Positions 1-7,160 of a stretch of DNA of 64,000 bases are shown piece by piece. Each line of letters begins with the position of its first letter. The first letter of the stretch is position 1. The position numbers and the translations under genes were made by a program. This DNA is from Microbacterium sp. 18062 (GTDB taxonomy: Bacteria; Actinomycetota; Actinomycetes; Actinomycetales; Microbacteriaceae), in the NCBI RefSeq assembly GCF_902706225.1, contig NZ_CACSKB010000007.1, positions 1-64,000 on the forward strand. Direction: 5' to 3'. A model generated the notes under the pieces. That model was not told the DNA's origin, made no database searches, and saw only the letters and a list, made by a program, of their open reading frames with translations.

Positions 1-994
1 GGAGGGCGGCGGGACGGGTCACCAGCATGTCGTCGAGCCGGTGGGGGGCGACGCCCATCCGCCGGAGCGCGGGTGCGATCCGGCGCACGACGTGCGCGTA
101 GCCCATGCCGCCGTGCCGGGCGAGCTGCCCCTTCGTCCAGATCGAGCACGACAGCGTGACCCGCGCGTCCGGCCGCTCCGCCAGCATCCGCACGAGGAAG
201 GCGAGACGGTCGCCGTCGCTCGCGTCGCGCGCGCCGTCGGCGAAGTAGTGCTCGCTGCCGAAGGCGAACTCCACCACCGCGCCGGTGTCGACGACCTCGC
301 CGACGTACTCCTCGTCGAGCACCTTGTCGATGTTGCAGAACAGGATGCGCTCGGCGGCCAGCCCCTCGCCGGTGAGGATCGCCGCGACCTCGGGGCCGCG
401 CCGCGCCGCCGCATCGAGCCGGATGCTGACGGCGGCGCCCGCCGCGTGCGCCGCCCTCGCGGCGGCCCGCAGGGCGCGCCGCTCGGCCGGGGTGATCTCC
501 GCGCTCGTGCCGAGGAGCCCCAGCAGGCCCGCGCGGAAGTCCGTGCCGGGGATCGCCTCGGTGAGCGCGGCGGTGAAGTCCCGCTCCATCTCGCTCTCGC
601 TGCGGTCGCGCCACCACGGGGGAAGGGTCTTGTCGATGTAGCTGCCGTAGGCGGCGACGATGTGCACACCGCTGCGCCGCGAGATCTCGAGGAGGTCGGC
701 GTGGCGCGGGCCCATCCCCCAGGAGGTCGCCTCGACGATCGTGTCGAGACCCGCGGCGCGGCCGAGCGCGAGCTCGTCCACGGCGGTGTCGGGGTCGTCG
801 AGGGTGAGGTTGTCGGGCAGCGACAGCCAGCTCCACCGCAGGTCGCCCATGATCTCGGGCCGCAGCTCCCCCTCGAGGGCGCCGCCCTCCCGCGTCGGGC
901 GCAGCAGGTGGCGGGAGTCGGTCAGGACATGCTCGTTGGTGGAGACGGTGCCCGCCGCCTCGACGGGGATCCGGCCTCGGACGGTCTCGATCAT
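1..994 (-). CDS. Phosphotriesterase-fold protein PTE1 (partial, C-terminus off window)
   Basis: About 331 codons are visible; the end runs off the left edge, probably by fewer than about 15 codons, judging from the paralogue at 7161-8177 whose last motif (MLVT-P) aligns with the visible end. The start is ATG at 994 with a purine-rich GAGGGGAA upstream. The fold assignment rests on the family landmarks ARAAHAAGA, the GGMGY motif and the RRIAPAL segment near the C-terminus. Metal ligands are not conserved: the N-terminal HxH reads N-E-H (about residues 18-20), and the later His/Asp positions read as Arg (VSIRL), Asn (CNID) and Ser (LSCSIW). Known family members are binuclear Zn hydrolases or lactonases, so this protein probably does something else or uses no metal. 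It is divergent from the amidohydrolase at 1078, with operator A between them. Confidence 0.8.
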   Translation of the reverse strand, partial: MIETVRGRIPVEAAGTVSTNEHVLTDSRHLLRPTREGGALEGELRPEIMGDLRWSWLSLPDNLTLDDPDTAVDELALGRAAGLDTIVEATSWGMGPRHADLLEISRRSGVHIVAAYGSYIDKTLPPWWRDRSESEMERDFTAALTEAIPGTDFRAGLLGLLGTSAEITPAERRALRAAARAAHAAGAAVSIRLDAAARRGPEVAAILTGEGLAAERILFCNIDKVLDEEYVGEVVDTGAVVEFAFGSEHYFADGARDASDGDRLAFLVRMLAERPDARVTLSCSIWTKGQLARHGGMGYAHVVRRIAPALRRMGVAPHRLDDMLVTRPAAL

Positions 995-1017
995 TCGCGT
1001 TCCCCTCGGTGACGTTT

Positions 1018-1045
1018 TGTATCCGAAACAGTCTAGAATGGATCC
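1018..1045. promoter_or_regulatory. Operator A of the 28-bp regulon, between PTE1 and amidohydrolase 1
   Basis: TGTATCC at 1018-1024 and TGGATCC at 1039-1045 are separated by exactly 14 bases. The second 7-mer overlaps a good -10 hexamer, TAGAAT at 1034-1039, for the rightward amidohydrolase gene; TGACGT at 1010-1015 lies 18 bases upstream as a -35 candidate. The same architecture recurs at 4056, 7104, 8321, 12988 and 21025. Confidence 0.75.
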
Positions 1046-1077
1046 CTAACCCCCGCGTCCTTCGAAGGAGCCGCCGC

Positions 1078-1845
1078 ATGATCATCGACGCCTACAACAC
1101 GACGCAGGACGTGCGCGGCAGGTCCGACTACCTGACCGGCGCGCGGCCGGGGGAGGAGCCCCCCGCCTACACGCCGTTCGATCCTGCCCGCATCCTCACG
1201 CGGATGGATGCGGCGGGCGTCGACATGGCGATGGTGTGCTCGCTCGCGCAGCGCATCGAGAACGACTTCATCATCGGGCTGCAGGACGCCTACCCCGATC
1301 GGCTGATCGGCTTCGGGCAGGTGCGTCCCCAGGACGACGACGCGATCGATGAGATCCGGCGCCTCGCGGAGGCCGGCATCCGGGGCCTCAAGCTCCACCC
1401 CAGCATGCACGGCTACCACGTGGCCGACCACGGCCTGCTCGATCCGGTCTTCCGGGAGTGCGCCCGTCACGGCATGGCCGTCATCATCAACGCGCTCGAC
1501 GACGCGTTCTGCGCGCCGTTCTCGATCGAGGAGATCGTGAAGGACCACCCCGACGTGCCGACGATCATCGCCCACATGGGGGCGGTCTGGAACGTGCCGG
1601 AGGCGATCATCGTCGCCGAACGCCGCGACAACGTCTATCTCGAGACATCGGCGACCCTCATGGCCGACGTCAAGCGCGCCTACGCGCGCGTGGGCGCCGA
1701 GAAGATCCTGATGGGATCCGAATGGCCGGGATCCGACTTCGACCTCGAGCGGATGAAGATCGCCAAGGCTATCCCGGACGAAGCCGACCGCGCACTCGTC
1801 GAAGGCGCGAACTACGCCCGCATCCTGCGTCTGCCGGCGTCGTGA
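1078..1845 (+). CDS. Amidohydrolase family 2 protein with degenerate metal site
   Basis: 255 aa, TIM-barrel amidohydrolase (PF04909, ACMSD-like group). The start ATG at 1078 follows GAAGGAG. Fold landmarks are GLKLHPS at about residues 101-107, the IIAHMG motif and GSEWPGSDF near the C-terminus. The canonical N-terminal DxHxH reads DAYNT, the usual strand-5 His reads Asn (IINAL), and the usual GSD-P aspartate reads Glu; only the strand-6 His (AHMG) is kept. A normal hydrolytic metal centre is therefore doubtful. Its stop overlaps the GTG start of the cytidine-deaminase-like gene (GTGA), so the two are translationally coupled and driven from operator A. The substrate is unknown; context suggests a ring-opened or carboxylated N-heterocycle intermediate. 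Confidence 0.8.
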   Translation: MIIDAYNTTQDVRGRSDYLTGARPGEEPPAYTPFDPARILTRMDAAGVDMAMVCSLAQRIENDFIIGLQDAYPDRLIGFGQVRPQDDDAIDEIRRLAEAGIRGLKLHPSMHGYHVADHGLLDPVFRECARHGMAVIINALDDAFCAPFSIEEIVKDHPDVPTIIAHMGAVWNVPEAIIVAERRDNVYLETSATLMADVKRAYARVGAEKILMGSEWPGSDFDLERMKIAKAIPDEADRALVEGANYARILRLPAS

Positions 1846-2279
1846 GCGACCGCCCGTCGCTCGCGCGGCCGGCCGGGATGGACGATGCCGACGCGGAGCT
1901 CCTCACCCGCGCGCGCGACCTGCTCGACGCCGTCTACCGCGAAGGGCGTCACGAGGTCGTCGCGGCGTTCCGCCTGTCGGACGGGGCGATCGTCACCGGC
2001 GTCCACGTCGACGGATCCGCGCGGCGCAGCGCCGTGTGCGCGGAGGGCGTGGCCGCGGGCAACGCGATCGCGCAGGGCGCCTCGGCGCCCGTCGTCGCGG
2101 CGGTGAGCGTGCTGCGCCGTCCCGGCGGCACGTGGCACCTCATCGAGCCGTGCGGGGTGTGCGCCGAGATGCTCTCGGACTACTGGCCCGACGCCCGCGT
2201 CTGGGTGACGGCGGGGTCCGAGGGCGTGCCGACGACGTTCGCCGGGCTGCTGCCGGCCAAGCGCCGCCGCGTGTGGTGA
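1842..2279 (+). CDS. Cytidine deaminase-like zinc hydrolase
   Basis: 145 aa, the size of small homotetrameric cytidine or blasticidin-S deaminases. The zinc/catalytic signature is visible: C-A-E in AVCAEG (about residues 65-70) and PC-x-x-C in PCGVCAEM (about 104-111). The GTG start at 1842 overlaps the upstream stop by four bases. The C-terminus ends in a basic KRRRVW. Placement inside an N-heterocycle catabolic regulon suggests deamination of a cyclic amidine or amino-heterocycle rather than nucleoside salvage; this is inference. It is convergent with the MFS gene, whose stop is 3 bases away, and I see no obvious terminator between them. Confidence 0.8.
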   Translation: MSDRPSLARPAGMDDADAELLTRARDLLDAVYREGRHEVVAAFRLSDGAIVTGVHVDGSARRSAVCAEGVAAGNAIAQGASAPVVAAVSVLRRPGGTWHLIEPCGVCAEMLSDYWPDARVWVTAGSEGVPTTFAGLLPAKRRRVW

Positions 2280-2282
2280 CCG

Positions 2283-3542
2283 CTACGCCGCCGGATCCCG
2301 CGGCTCGTCCGCGACGGCGCGGCTGCGCGGCGTCTCGTCGCGGGTGAACGCGGTCAGCACCGCGAGTGCGACGAGCTGGAGCCCCGCGACGATCAGGAAG
2401 GCGAGGGTCGAGGACGCCACCGAGATCACGAAGCCGCCGAGCAGTGCGCCGCCGCCGTAGCCGATGCTCGTGAAGCTCGAGAACAGCCCGAGTCCGAGCG
2501 CGCGGTTGCGCGAGGTCAGGCCGCGCGTGGCGAGCATCGTGAGCGAGGGGTAGAGCGGCGCGAACCCGACGCCGATGAAGGCCGCGCCGAGGCTCGCGAG
2601 CCAGAAGTCCCGTGAGAGCGCGAGAACGGTGAGCCCGACCGTGAGGCACGAGAGCGAGATCGCCGTCGCGCGGAGCGGGCCGATGCGATCGGGGAGCGAG
2701 GCGAGCACCAGACGGGCGCCGATCACGCTGACGGCGAAGACGGCGTAGACGGATGCGGCGCCGCCGAAGCCGCCCGAGGGGACCCCCGCGCCCACGAGAT
2801 GGACGATGAGGAACGCGATCATGATGCCCTCGCCGCACCAGGCGGCGGCGGCCACGACGCCCGGTGTCCACACCGAGCGGAAGGCCTGCCAGAGCTCGCG
2901 CGCGGCTCCGCGCGGCAACGCGATGGGCCCGGTCGCCGTCGAGACCGGAAGCACCGTGCGCGGCCGGGGGAGCGCGAGGATCGTGAACACCGTGGCGAGC
3001 TCCAGCGCCGCGCAGACGAGGAACACGGTGGCCGCCCCGCCGATCAGCTCGACCGCCGTGCCGAGCTGCGGTCCGATCGCGAGCCCGATCCATACGCTCA
3101 GGCCGAAGTAGCTGAGGGCGCGCCCGCGCTGCTCGGCGGGGGCGATCGCGACGAGCCACGCCATGACGATGGTCATTGCGGTGGCGTTGCCGAGCCCGAA
3201 CAGCACGCGGCTGAGGCTCGCGCCCCAGAGCGTCGGGAGGGCGGCGAGGATCAGCATCCCGACGACCGCGATGCAGCCGCCCGCGATCGCGATCATGCGG
3301 TATCCGCGCCGGTCCGCCAGGGCGCCCGCCACGGGCATCGCGACCATGGAGGCGACCGCCGCGATGGCCACGACGATGCCGGCGAGGGCGCTGTCTCCCC
3401 CCAGCACCTGCTCGACGTACCCCGGGATGATGGGGGTGCTCGCCGAGTTGGTGATGCCGCCGAGCGTGGAGGCGGCGAAGATCAGCCAGAAGGGGAGGGT
3501 GCGGACGATGTCGCGGGGTGCGGCGGCGGCCGCACCGGTCAC
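2283..3542 (-). CDS. MFS transporter
   Basis: 419 aa with about 12 hydrophobic segments and a central charged linker (around RPRTVLP), typical of the major facilitator superfamily. The usual loop 2-3 motif appears as GALADRRGYR at about residues 80-89, and a second-half counterpart (ASLPDRIGPLR) is also visible. I prefer the GTG at 3542, which overlaps the stop of the Rid gene as GTGA; a GTG at 3563 would extend into that gene by seven codons. It is co-transcribed with Rid1 from operator B and probably moves the substrate or an intermediate of the pathway, in addition to the ABC importer at 13.1-18.3 kb. Confidence 0.82.
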   Translation of the reverse strand: MTGAAAAAPRDIVRTLPFWLIFAASTLGGITNSASTPIIPGYVEQVLGGDSALAGIVVAIAAVASMVAMPVAGALADRRGYRMIAIAGGCIAVVGMLILAALPTLWGASLSRVLFGLGNATAMTIVMAWLVAIAPAEQRGRALSYFGLSVWIGLAIGPQLGTAVELIGGAATVFLVCAALELATVFTILALPRPRTVLPVSTATGPIALPRGAARELWQAFRSVWTPGVVAAAAWCGEGIMIAFLIVHLVGAGVPSGGFGGAASVYAVFAVSVIGARLVLASLPDRIGPLRATAISLSCLTVGLTVLALSRDFWLASLGAAFIGVGFAPLYPSLTMLATRGLTSRNRALGLGLFSSFTSIGYGGGALLGGFVISVASSTLAFLIVAGLQLVALAVLTAFTRDETPRSRAVADEPRDPAA

Positions 3543-4036
3543 GGGGCCGGCTCCGGCCGGCACTCGAGGCTGAGCCAGAGCTCGAAGCAGTTGTTGCGCG
3601 AGAGCGTGGTCGCCCCGATCGAGGCGCGCCCCATGCTGCCGGCCTCCTCGCCGAAGACGTCGAGGAAGAGGTCGGTGGCGCCGTTCGAGACCTCGTGGAG
3701 GAGGTCGAACCCGGGTGGGCAGACGACGAAGCAGAGCGCACGCGACAGGCTCTTCACGTTGTCGAGCGAGCCGAGGGCGTACCGGATCATGCCGAGCGTG
3801 TGCACCGCGGTGAGCCGCGCCGCAGCCTGCCCCTGCTCGACGGTGACGTCGACGCCGACGACTCCGGGATGGAGGCGGTCTCCCGCGCGGTTCTCGGGGG
3901 TGAGGCCGCTGAGCTCGAGCAGGTCGCCGATGCGGTGGAACGGCTTCATCCGCCCGTATCGTCTGCCGTAGGGCGGGTTGGCGTAGTCGGGGATCTCGAG
4001 ACCGAGCTCCCGCACTCGTTCCTCAGCACTCGCCAT
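3539..4036 (-). CDS. Rid (YjgF/YER057c/UK114) family protein, copy 1
   Basis: 165 aa; the start is the ATG at 4036 (MASAEERV), since the longer upstream frame crosses the promoter. Rid-family landmarks are SGLTPEN near residues 46-52, the AARLTAVHTLGMIRYALGSLD block and VSNGATDLFLDVFG. The arginine that binds the substrate carboxylate in RidA aligns with Arg in GRASIGATTL, so the imine/enamine deaminase site looks intact. It is a clear paralogue of the divergent gene at 4113 (N-terminal SAEERVRELGL-IPDYA-PPYG is shared). In Rut-type and related catabolic pathways Rid proteins hydrolyse reactive enamine, imine or aminoacrylate intermediates. Confidence 0.88.
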   Translation of the reverse strand: MASAEERVRELGLEIPDYANPPYGRRYGRMKPFHRIGDLLELSGLTPENRAGDRLHPGVVGVDVTVEQGQAAARLTAVHTLGMIRYALGSLDNVKSLSRALCFVVCPPGFDLLHEVSNGATDLFLDVFGEEAGSMGRASIGATTLSRNNCFELWLSLECRPEPAP

Positions 4037-4055
4037 CGTCCCGACCTCGCCAATC

Positions 4056-4083
4056 TGTATCCGAAAGAGCATATAATGGATCC
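4056..4083. promoter_or_regulatory. Operator B, between divergent Rid genes
   Basis: TGTATCC at 4056-4062 and TGGATCC at 4077-4083 with 14 bases between. A consensus -10 TATAAT (4072-4077) for the rightward gene sits inside the element, and AATGGATCCATT (4075-4086) is a perfect 12-bp palindrome. Its bases 1-11 (TGTATCCGAAA) match those of operator A. Confidence 0.78.
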
Positions 4084-4112
4084 ATTCTAGTGTCCCTCGA
4101 GGAGGACCGCCC

Positions 4113-4622
4113 ATGGCATGGAGCGCAGAAGAGCGGGTGAGGGAGCTGGGGCTGGTCATCCCGGACTACGCGGATCCGCCGTATGGCGAGCGGTACGCGA
4201 CGATGAAGGCCTTTCATCACCTGGGCCGGCAGCTCACGATCAGCGGCATGACCCCCGAGGACCGCCAGGGGAACAGGGTCTTCCCCGGCCGGGTGGGGGA
4301 GACGGTCACCCTCGAGCAGGGGTACGCTGCGGCGCGCTACGCGGCCGTCAACGTGCTCGGCCTCATCCGGTACGCCGTCGGCTCGCTCGACGAGGTGACC
4401 GGCTTCATCCGCACCCTGACCTTCGTCTGCGTCTCACCCGGCTTCACGGACGTCAACCTCGTCACCAACGGCGCCGCGGACCTCTTCATCGAGGTCTTCG
4501 GCGACCGGATCGGCCGGTCGACATCCGCGGGCATCGGCGTCACGAGCCTCTCCGGGAACAACGTGTTCGAGATGGTGACGGTCGTGGAGACCCGCAGCCC
4601 CGCGCCCGAGGAGGACGCATGA
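4113..4622 (+). CDS. Rid (YjgF/YER057c/UK114) family protein, copy 2
   Basis: 169 aa. The ATG at 4113 follows CGAGGAGG. It shares the whole Rid layout with copy 1: SGMTPED, the AARYAAVNVLGLIRYAVGSLD block, VTNGAADLFIEVFG and a hydrophobic strand VFEMVTVVE. In an ungapped alignment the catalytic Arg position is Ser here (STSAGIGVTSL), while copy 1 keeps Arg; the nearest Arg is three residues earlier. The pair may have split functions or form a hetero-oligomer. The stop overlaps the ATG of amidohydrolase 2 (ATGA), so the two are one transcription unit from operator B. Confidence 0.87.
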   Translation: MAWSAEERVRELGLVIPDYADPPYGERYATMKAFHHLGRQLTISGMTPEDRQGNRVFPGRVGETVTLEQGYAAARYAAVNVLGLIRYAVGSLDEVTGFIRTLTFVCVSPGFTDVNLVTNGAADLFIEVFGDRIGRSTSAGIGVTSLSGNNVFEMVTVVETRSPAPEEDA

Positions 4623-5530
4623 GGATCGACACCCACCTGCACATCTACGCCGACCCGGCTCGGGGGCTCTTCGAGATCGAGAACTTCCCGATCGTCGAGT
4701 ACGGCGAGAAGGCGCACATCCCGCTCGCGGGCGTGGGCGGATCGGTCGACGAGGCCCTCGCGGCGCTCGATGCCGCCGGCTTCGACTACGCCACCGTGCT
4801 CGGCAGCTACGAGGTGCCCGGGTATCCCGACCTCCCGCCGGGTCGCGACCACTGGCCGACCGAGCCGGTGCACGGCCGGTACCGCGACGACCTCGTCGCC
4901 TACAACCGGTGGGTGTGCCGGATGACCGCGCCGCATGAGCGGCTCATCCCGTTCGTCAGCGCGAACCCGGCCGTCATGACCTCCGACGACGCCCGCGAGC
5001 ATCTCGGCGAGGCATTCTCGGACTGGGGCGCACGCGGTCTGAAGCTGCATCCGATCGGCATCCGGGCGTTCCCGGACGACCCGGGTTTCGAGGGCGTCTA
5101 CGACGCCTGCATCGAGGCGGACGTGCCGATCGTGTTCCACAGCGGCCCCGACACGCGTGGCCGCGGCTTCTCCGAGCCGCGCGTGTTCGCCGACCTCGCC
5201 GCCCGGCGCCCCGACCTGAGGCTGGTGCTCGCGCATCTCGGCGGCGGCTCGTGGCGTGACACGCTCGCGCTCGCCGAGGCGCGCCCGCAGCTCATGTTCG
5301 ACCTCTCCGAGATCGTGATCTGGATCGGTGCGACCGCGGGTCCCACGGCCGAGGAGGTGGCCGGTCTCATCCGCGGCATCGGCGTCGAGCGGGTCGTGAC
5401 CGGCTCGGACTTCCCGTGGTACACGCCCGCCGTGACGGCCGCGATCGTCGAGCGCCTCCCCGGCTTCTCGGATGCGGAATGCGACCTCCTGCTCGGCGAG
5501 AACGCCGCGCGCCTGCTCAAGCTCGGCTGA
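4619..5530 (+). CDS. Amidohydrolase family 2 (metal-dependent hydrolase)
   Basis: 303 aa, PF04909-type. Unlike its neighbour at 1078, it has a full set of ligands: HxH in DTHLHIY (residues 4-10), His in PIVFHSG, His in LAHLGGG and Asp in GSDFPWYT. KLHPIG at about 141-146 is the family motif. The ATG at 4619 overlaps the Rid2 stop by four bases. The gene ends before a strong convergent terminator at 5607-5642. A hydrolytic or decarboxylating role on a pathway intermediate downstream of Rid2 is likely; the exact substrate cannot be read from the sequence. Confidence 0.87.
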   Translation: MRIDTHLHIYADPARGLFEIENFPIVEYGEKAHIPLAGVGGSVDEALAALDAAGFDYATVLGSYEVPGYPDLPPGRDHWPTEPVHGRYRDDLVAYNRWVCRMTAPHERLIPFVSANPAVMTSDDAREHLGEAFSDWGARGLKLHPIGIRAFPDDPGFEGVYDACIEADVPIVFHSGPDTRGRGFSEPRVFADLAARRPDLRLVLAHLGGGSWRDTLALAEARPQLMFDLSEIVIWIGATAGPTAEEVAGLIRGIGVERVVTGSDFPWYTPAVTAAIVERLPGFSDAECDLLLGENAARLLKLG

Positions 5531-5606
5531 ACGGGAGCGAGGCGTTCACGCCCGGGCGTGCTCTCGGATCGCGCGAGCGGTCCGTCACGGCGCAGCCCGG
5601 TGGTGC

Positions 5607-5642
5607 ACCTGCCCCGGAGGATCGGGGATCTCCGGGGCAGGT
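5607..5642. terminator. Bidirectional hairpin terminator
   Basis: A perfect 13-bp stem (5607-5619 with 5630-5642, ACCTGCCCCGGAG and its complement) with a 10-base loop lies between two convergent genes. No strong U-tract follows on either strand, which is common in high-GC actinobacteria. Confidence 0.75.
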
Positions 5643-5648
5643 GGATCT

Positions 5649-6734
5649 TCAGATCGCGGCGCGCAGTCCGCGTTCGGTCAGGAGCGGGAGCACATCGTCG
5701 GCGAACCGGGACATGCCGTCCTCCCAGAGCGGCCAGCCGAGGAGGCACCCGTCGATGCCGACGTCGGCGAGCCATTCCAGGCCGTCGGCGACCTGGGCGG
5801 CGGTGCCGATGAGCGGCACGCCGCCGTCGCCGGCGACCCAGCTGAACCTGCGGGCGGCGGTCGAGTTGTCGCCGGCGACCTCGGCCTCGACGCCCATGAT
5901 GCGGAGGGCGTTGATCGCGGCGTCGTGCATGCCGTTCTCCTGCGCGTAGTAGTGCAGGAAGTCGCGTGCGGCCTGCTCGGTGGGGCCGTCGACGACGTAG
6001 CCGAACGTCCACACCTCGATCTCGCGCCCGTAGCGCTCGCGGGCCTGGCGCTTGGCGTTCTCCACCTGAGCGGTCGCCTGCTCGCGCTCGTCGCTGAGCT
6101 TCACGTACAGCTTGTCGGCGTGCTGCAGGGCGAACTCGAGCCCGCGCCCCGACATGGCCGCGTTCATGATCTGCGGACGCTCGCCGACAGGCTTGGGCGC
6201 GGAGGAGGCGCCGGTGAGGTGGAAGAAGTCGCCGTCGAGGTCGAACTCCTCCGTCTCCGACCACAGCCGCTCCACGATCTCGATCCACTCGTCGGCGAGG
6301 TCGTAGCGGCGGTCGTGGGCCAGGAGGTCCGCGCCGAACATCTCCATCTCGGGGCGGTACCAGCCCGCGAGCACGTTGATGCCCGCCCGGCCGCCCGTGA
6401 CGTGATCGATCGTCGCCATCTGCTTCGCGGCCATCACGGGATGCACCACCGGCATCGAGACGGTCGCGAAGACGCGGGCGCTCCGGGTCACGGCGCCGAC
6501 GGCGGCCGCCCAGGTGAGGGTGTCGTAGGAGTCGGAGTGCGGGTTGTGGGCTCCGCCGTAGCCCTTCCACCGCGAGATGGGCACGATCGCCTCGAAGCCC
6601 ATGTCCTCGGCGCGCAGGGCGAGGTCCGTGACCCGCGACCAGTCGGTCGTGAGCGCCCCCGGGATCGTCGTGAAGGTGATGCCCGGGGCGAGGTTGGTGC
6701 CGAAGGTGCCCAGCTGCAGGCGGCTCGCTGCCAT
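5649..6734 (-). CDS. LLM-class flavin-dependent oxidoreductase (RutA/alkanesulfonate monooxygenase type)
   Basis: 361 aa, bacterial luciferase-like FMN-dependent monooxygenase. Landmarks include the INVLAGWYRPEMEMFG segment at about residues 139-154, which resembles the NIVTGW motif of RutA and SsuD, a Tyr-Asp-rich region (RRYDLADEWIEIVERLW) and a C-terminal barrel closing with TAAQVADGLE. The ATG at 6734 lies 6 bases after the cupin stop. With Rid proteins, hydrolases and a cupin in the same regulon, ring-opening or oxidative N-dealkylation of a cyclic substrate is a reasonable role, analogous to RutA cleaving uracil; this is inference. A flavin reductase partner is not visible in the window. 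Confidence 0.85.
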   Translation of the reverse strand: MAASRLQLGTFGTNLAPGITFTTIPGALTTDWSRVTDLALRAEDMGFEAIVPISRWKGYGGAHNPHSDSYDTLTWAAAVGAVTRSARVFATVSMPVVHPVMAAKQMATIDHVTGGRAGINVLAGWYRPEMEMFGADLLAHDRRYDLADEWIEIVERLWSETEEFDLDGDFFHLTGASSAPKPVGERPQIMNAAMSGRGLEFALQHADKLYVKLSDEREQATAQVENAKRQARERYGREIEVWTFGYVVDGPTEQAARDFLHYYAQENGMHDAAINALRIMGVEAEVAGDNSTAARRFSWVAGDGGVPLIGTAAQVADGLEWLADVGIDGCLLGWPLWEDGMSRFADDVLPLLTERGLRAAI

Positions 6735-6740
6735 GGCCGG

Positions 6741-7100
6741 CTACTTGAAGACCACGTAGAACTTGCGCACCGGCTCGATGACCGTCCACTCGCCGGTCCA
6801 GCCGATCGGGAAGAACGCGGCGCTCCCCGCGGTGAGCAGGACCGCCTCCTCGCCGTCCCGCTTCACGCTCATCCGGCCCTCGACGATGTGCACGATCTCG
6901 CCGCGGGTGAGGAACTCCCAGCGCGACACGCCGGGGTCGCTCTCCCAGACGCCGGAGACGATGGTGCGGTCCTCGTTCGCGAACTCGACCTTGCCCCGCA
7001 CGATGATCTCGCCCGACAGGGGCTCGGCGCTGGGCGGTGCGAGGGGCTTGGCCTCGAGGTCGGCGGCGTCCACGTCGAGAGGACGGATCACATGAGTCAT
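6741..7100 (-). CDS. Cupin_3 (DUF861) domain protein
   Basis: 119 aa single-domain cupin of the EutQ/ureidoglycine aminohydrolase-like group (PF05899): VSGVWESDPG, then HIVEGRMSV, GSAAFFPIGWTGEWTV and RKFYVVF. The start ATG at 7100 is only 6 bases downstream of a TAGGAT -10 hexamer (7112 to 7107 on the minus strand), so the mRNA is probably leaderless and its promoter overlaps the operator. It is followed 6 bases later by the LLM gene. Cupins of this group often accompany amino-acid or ureide catabolism, either as enzymes or small-molecule sensors; which applies here is unknown. Confidence 0.82.
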   Translation of the reverse strand: MTHVIRPLDVDAADLEAKPLAPPSAEPLSGEIIVRGKVEFANEDRTIVSGVWESDPGVSRWEFLTRGEIVHIVEGRMSVKRDGEEAVLLTAGSAAFFPIGWTGEWTVIEPVRKFYVVFK

Positions 7101-7103
7101 AAT

Positions 7104-7131
7104 TGGATCCTAAATTGTGATTAATGGATCC
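7104..7131. promoter_or_regulatory. Operator C, between cupin-LLM and PTE2
   Basis: Two perfect TGGATCC copies at 7104-7110 and 7125-7131 with 14 bases between. The left copy overlaps the minus-strand -10 TAGGAT of the cupin gene, so binding would directly block that promoter. The flanking TAAA after the first copy is shared with operators D and E. Confidence 0.8.
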
Positions 7132-7160
7132 GCAAGTGAGCGAGTGAGAGGGCGTGCGGG

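Noticed and set aside
1711..1735. GGATCC motifs inside coding sequence as additional operators
   Set aside because: Single GGATCC words occur by chance in coding DNA (for example two near 1715-1735, but not at the 21-bp spacing with flanking T), and no promoter is nearby.
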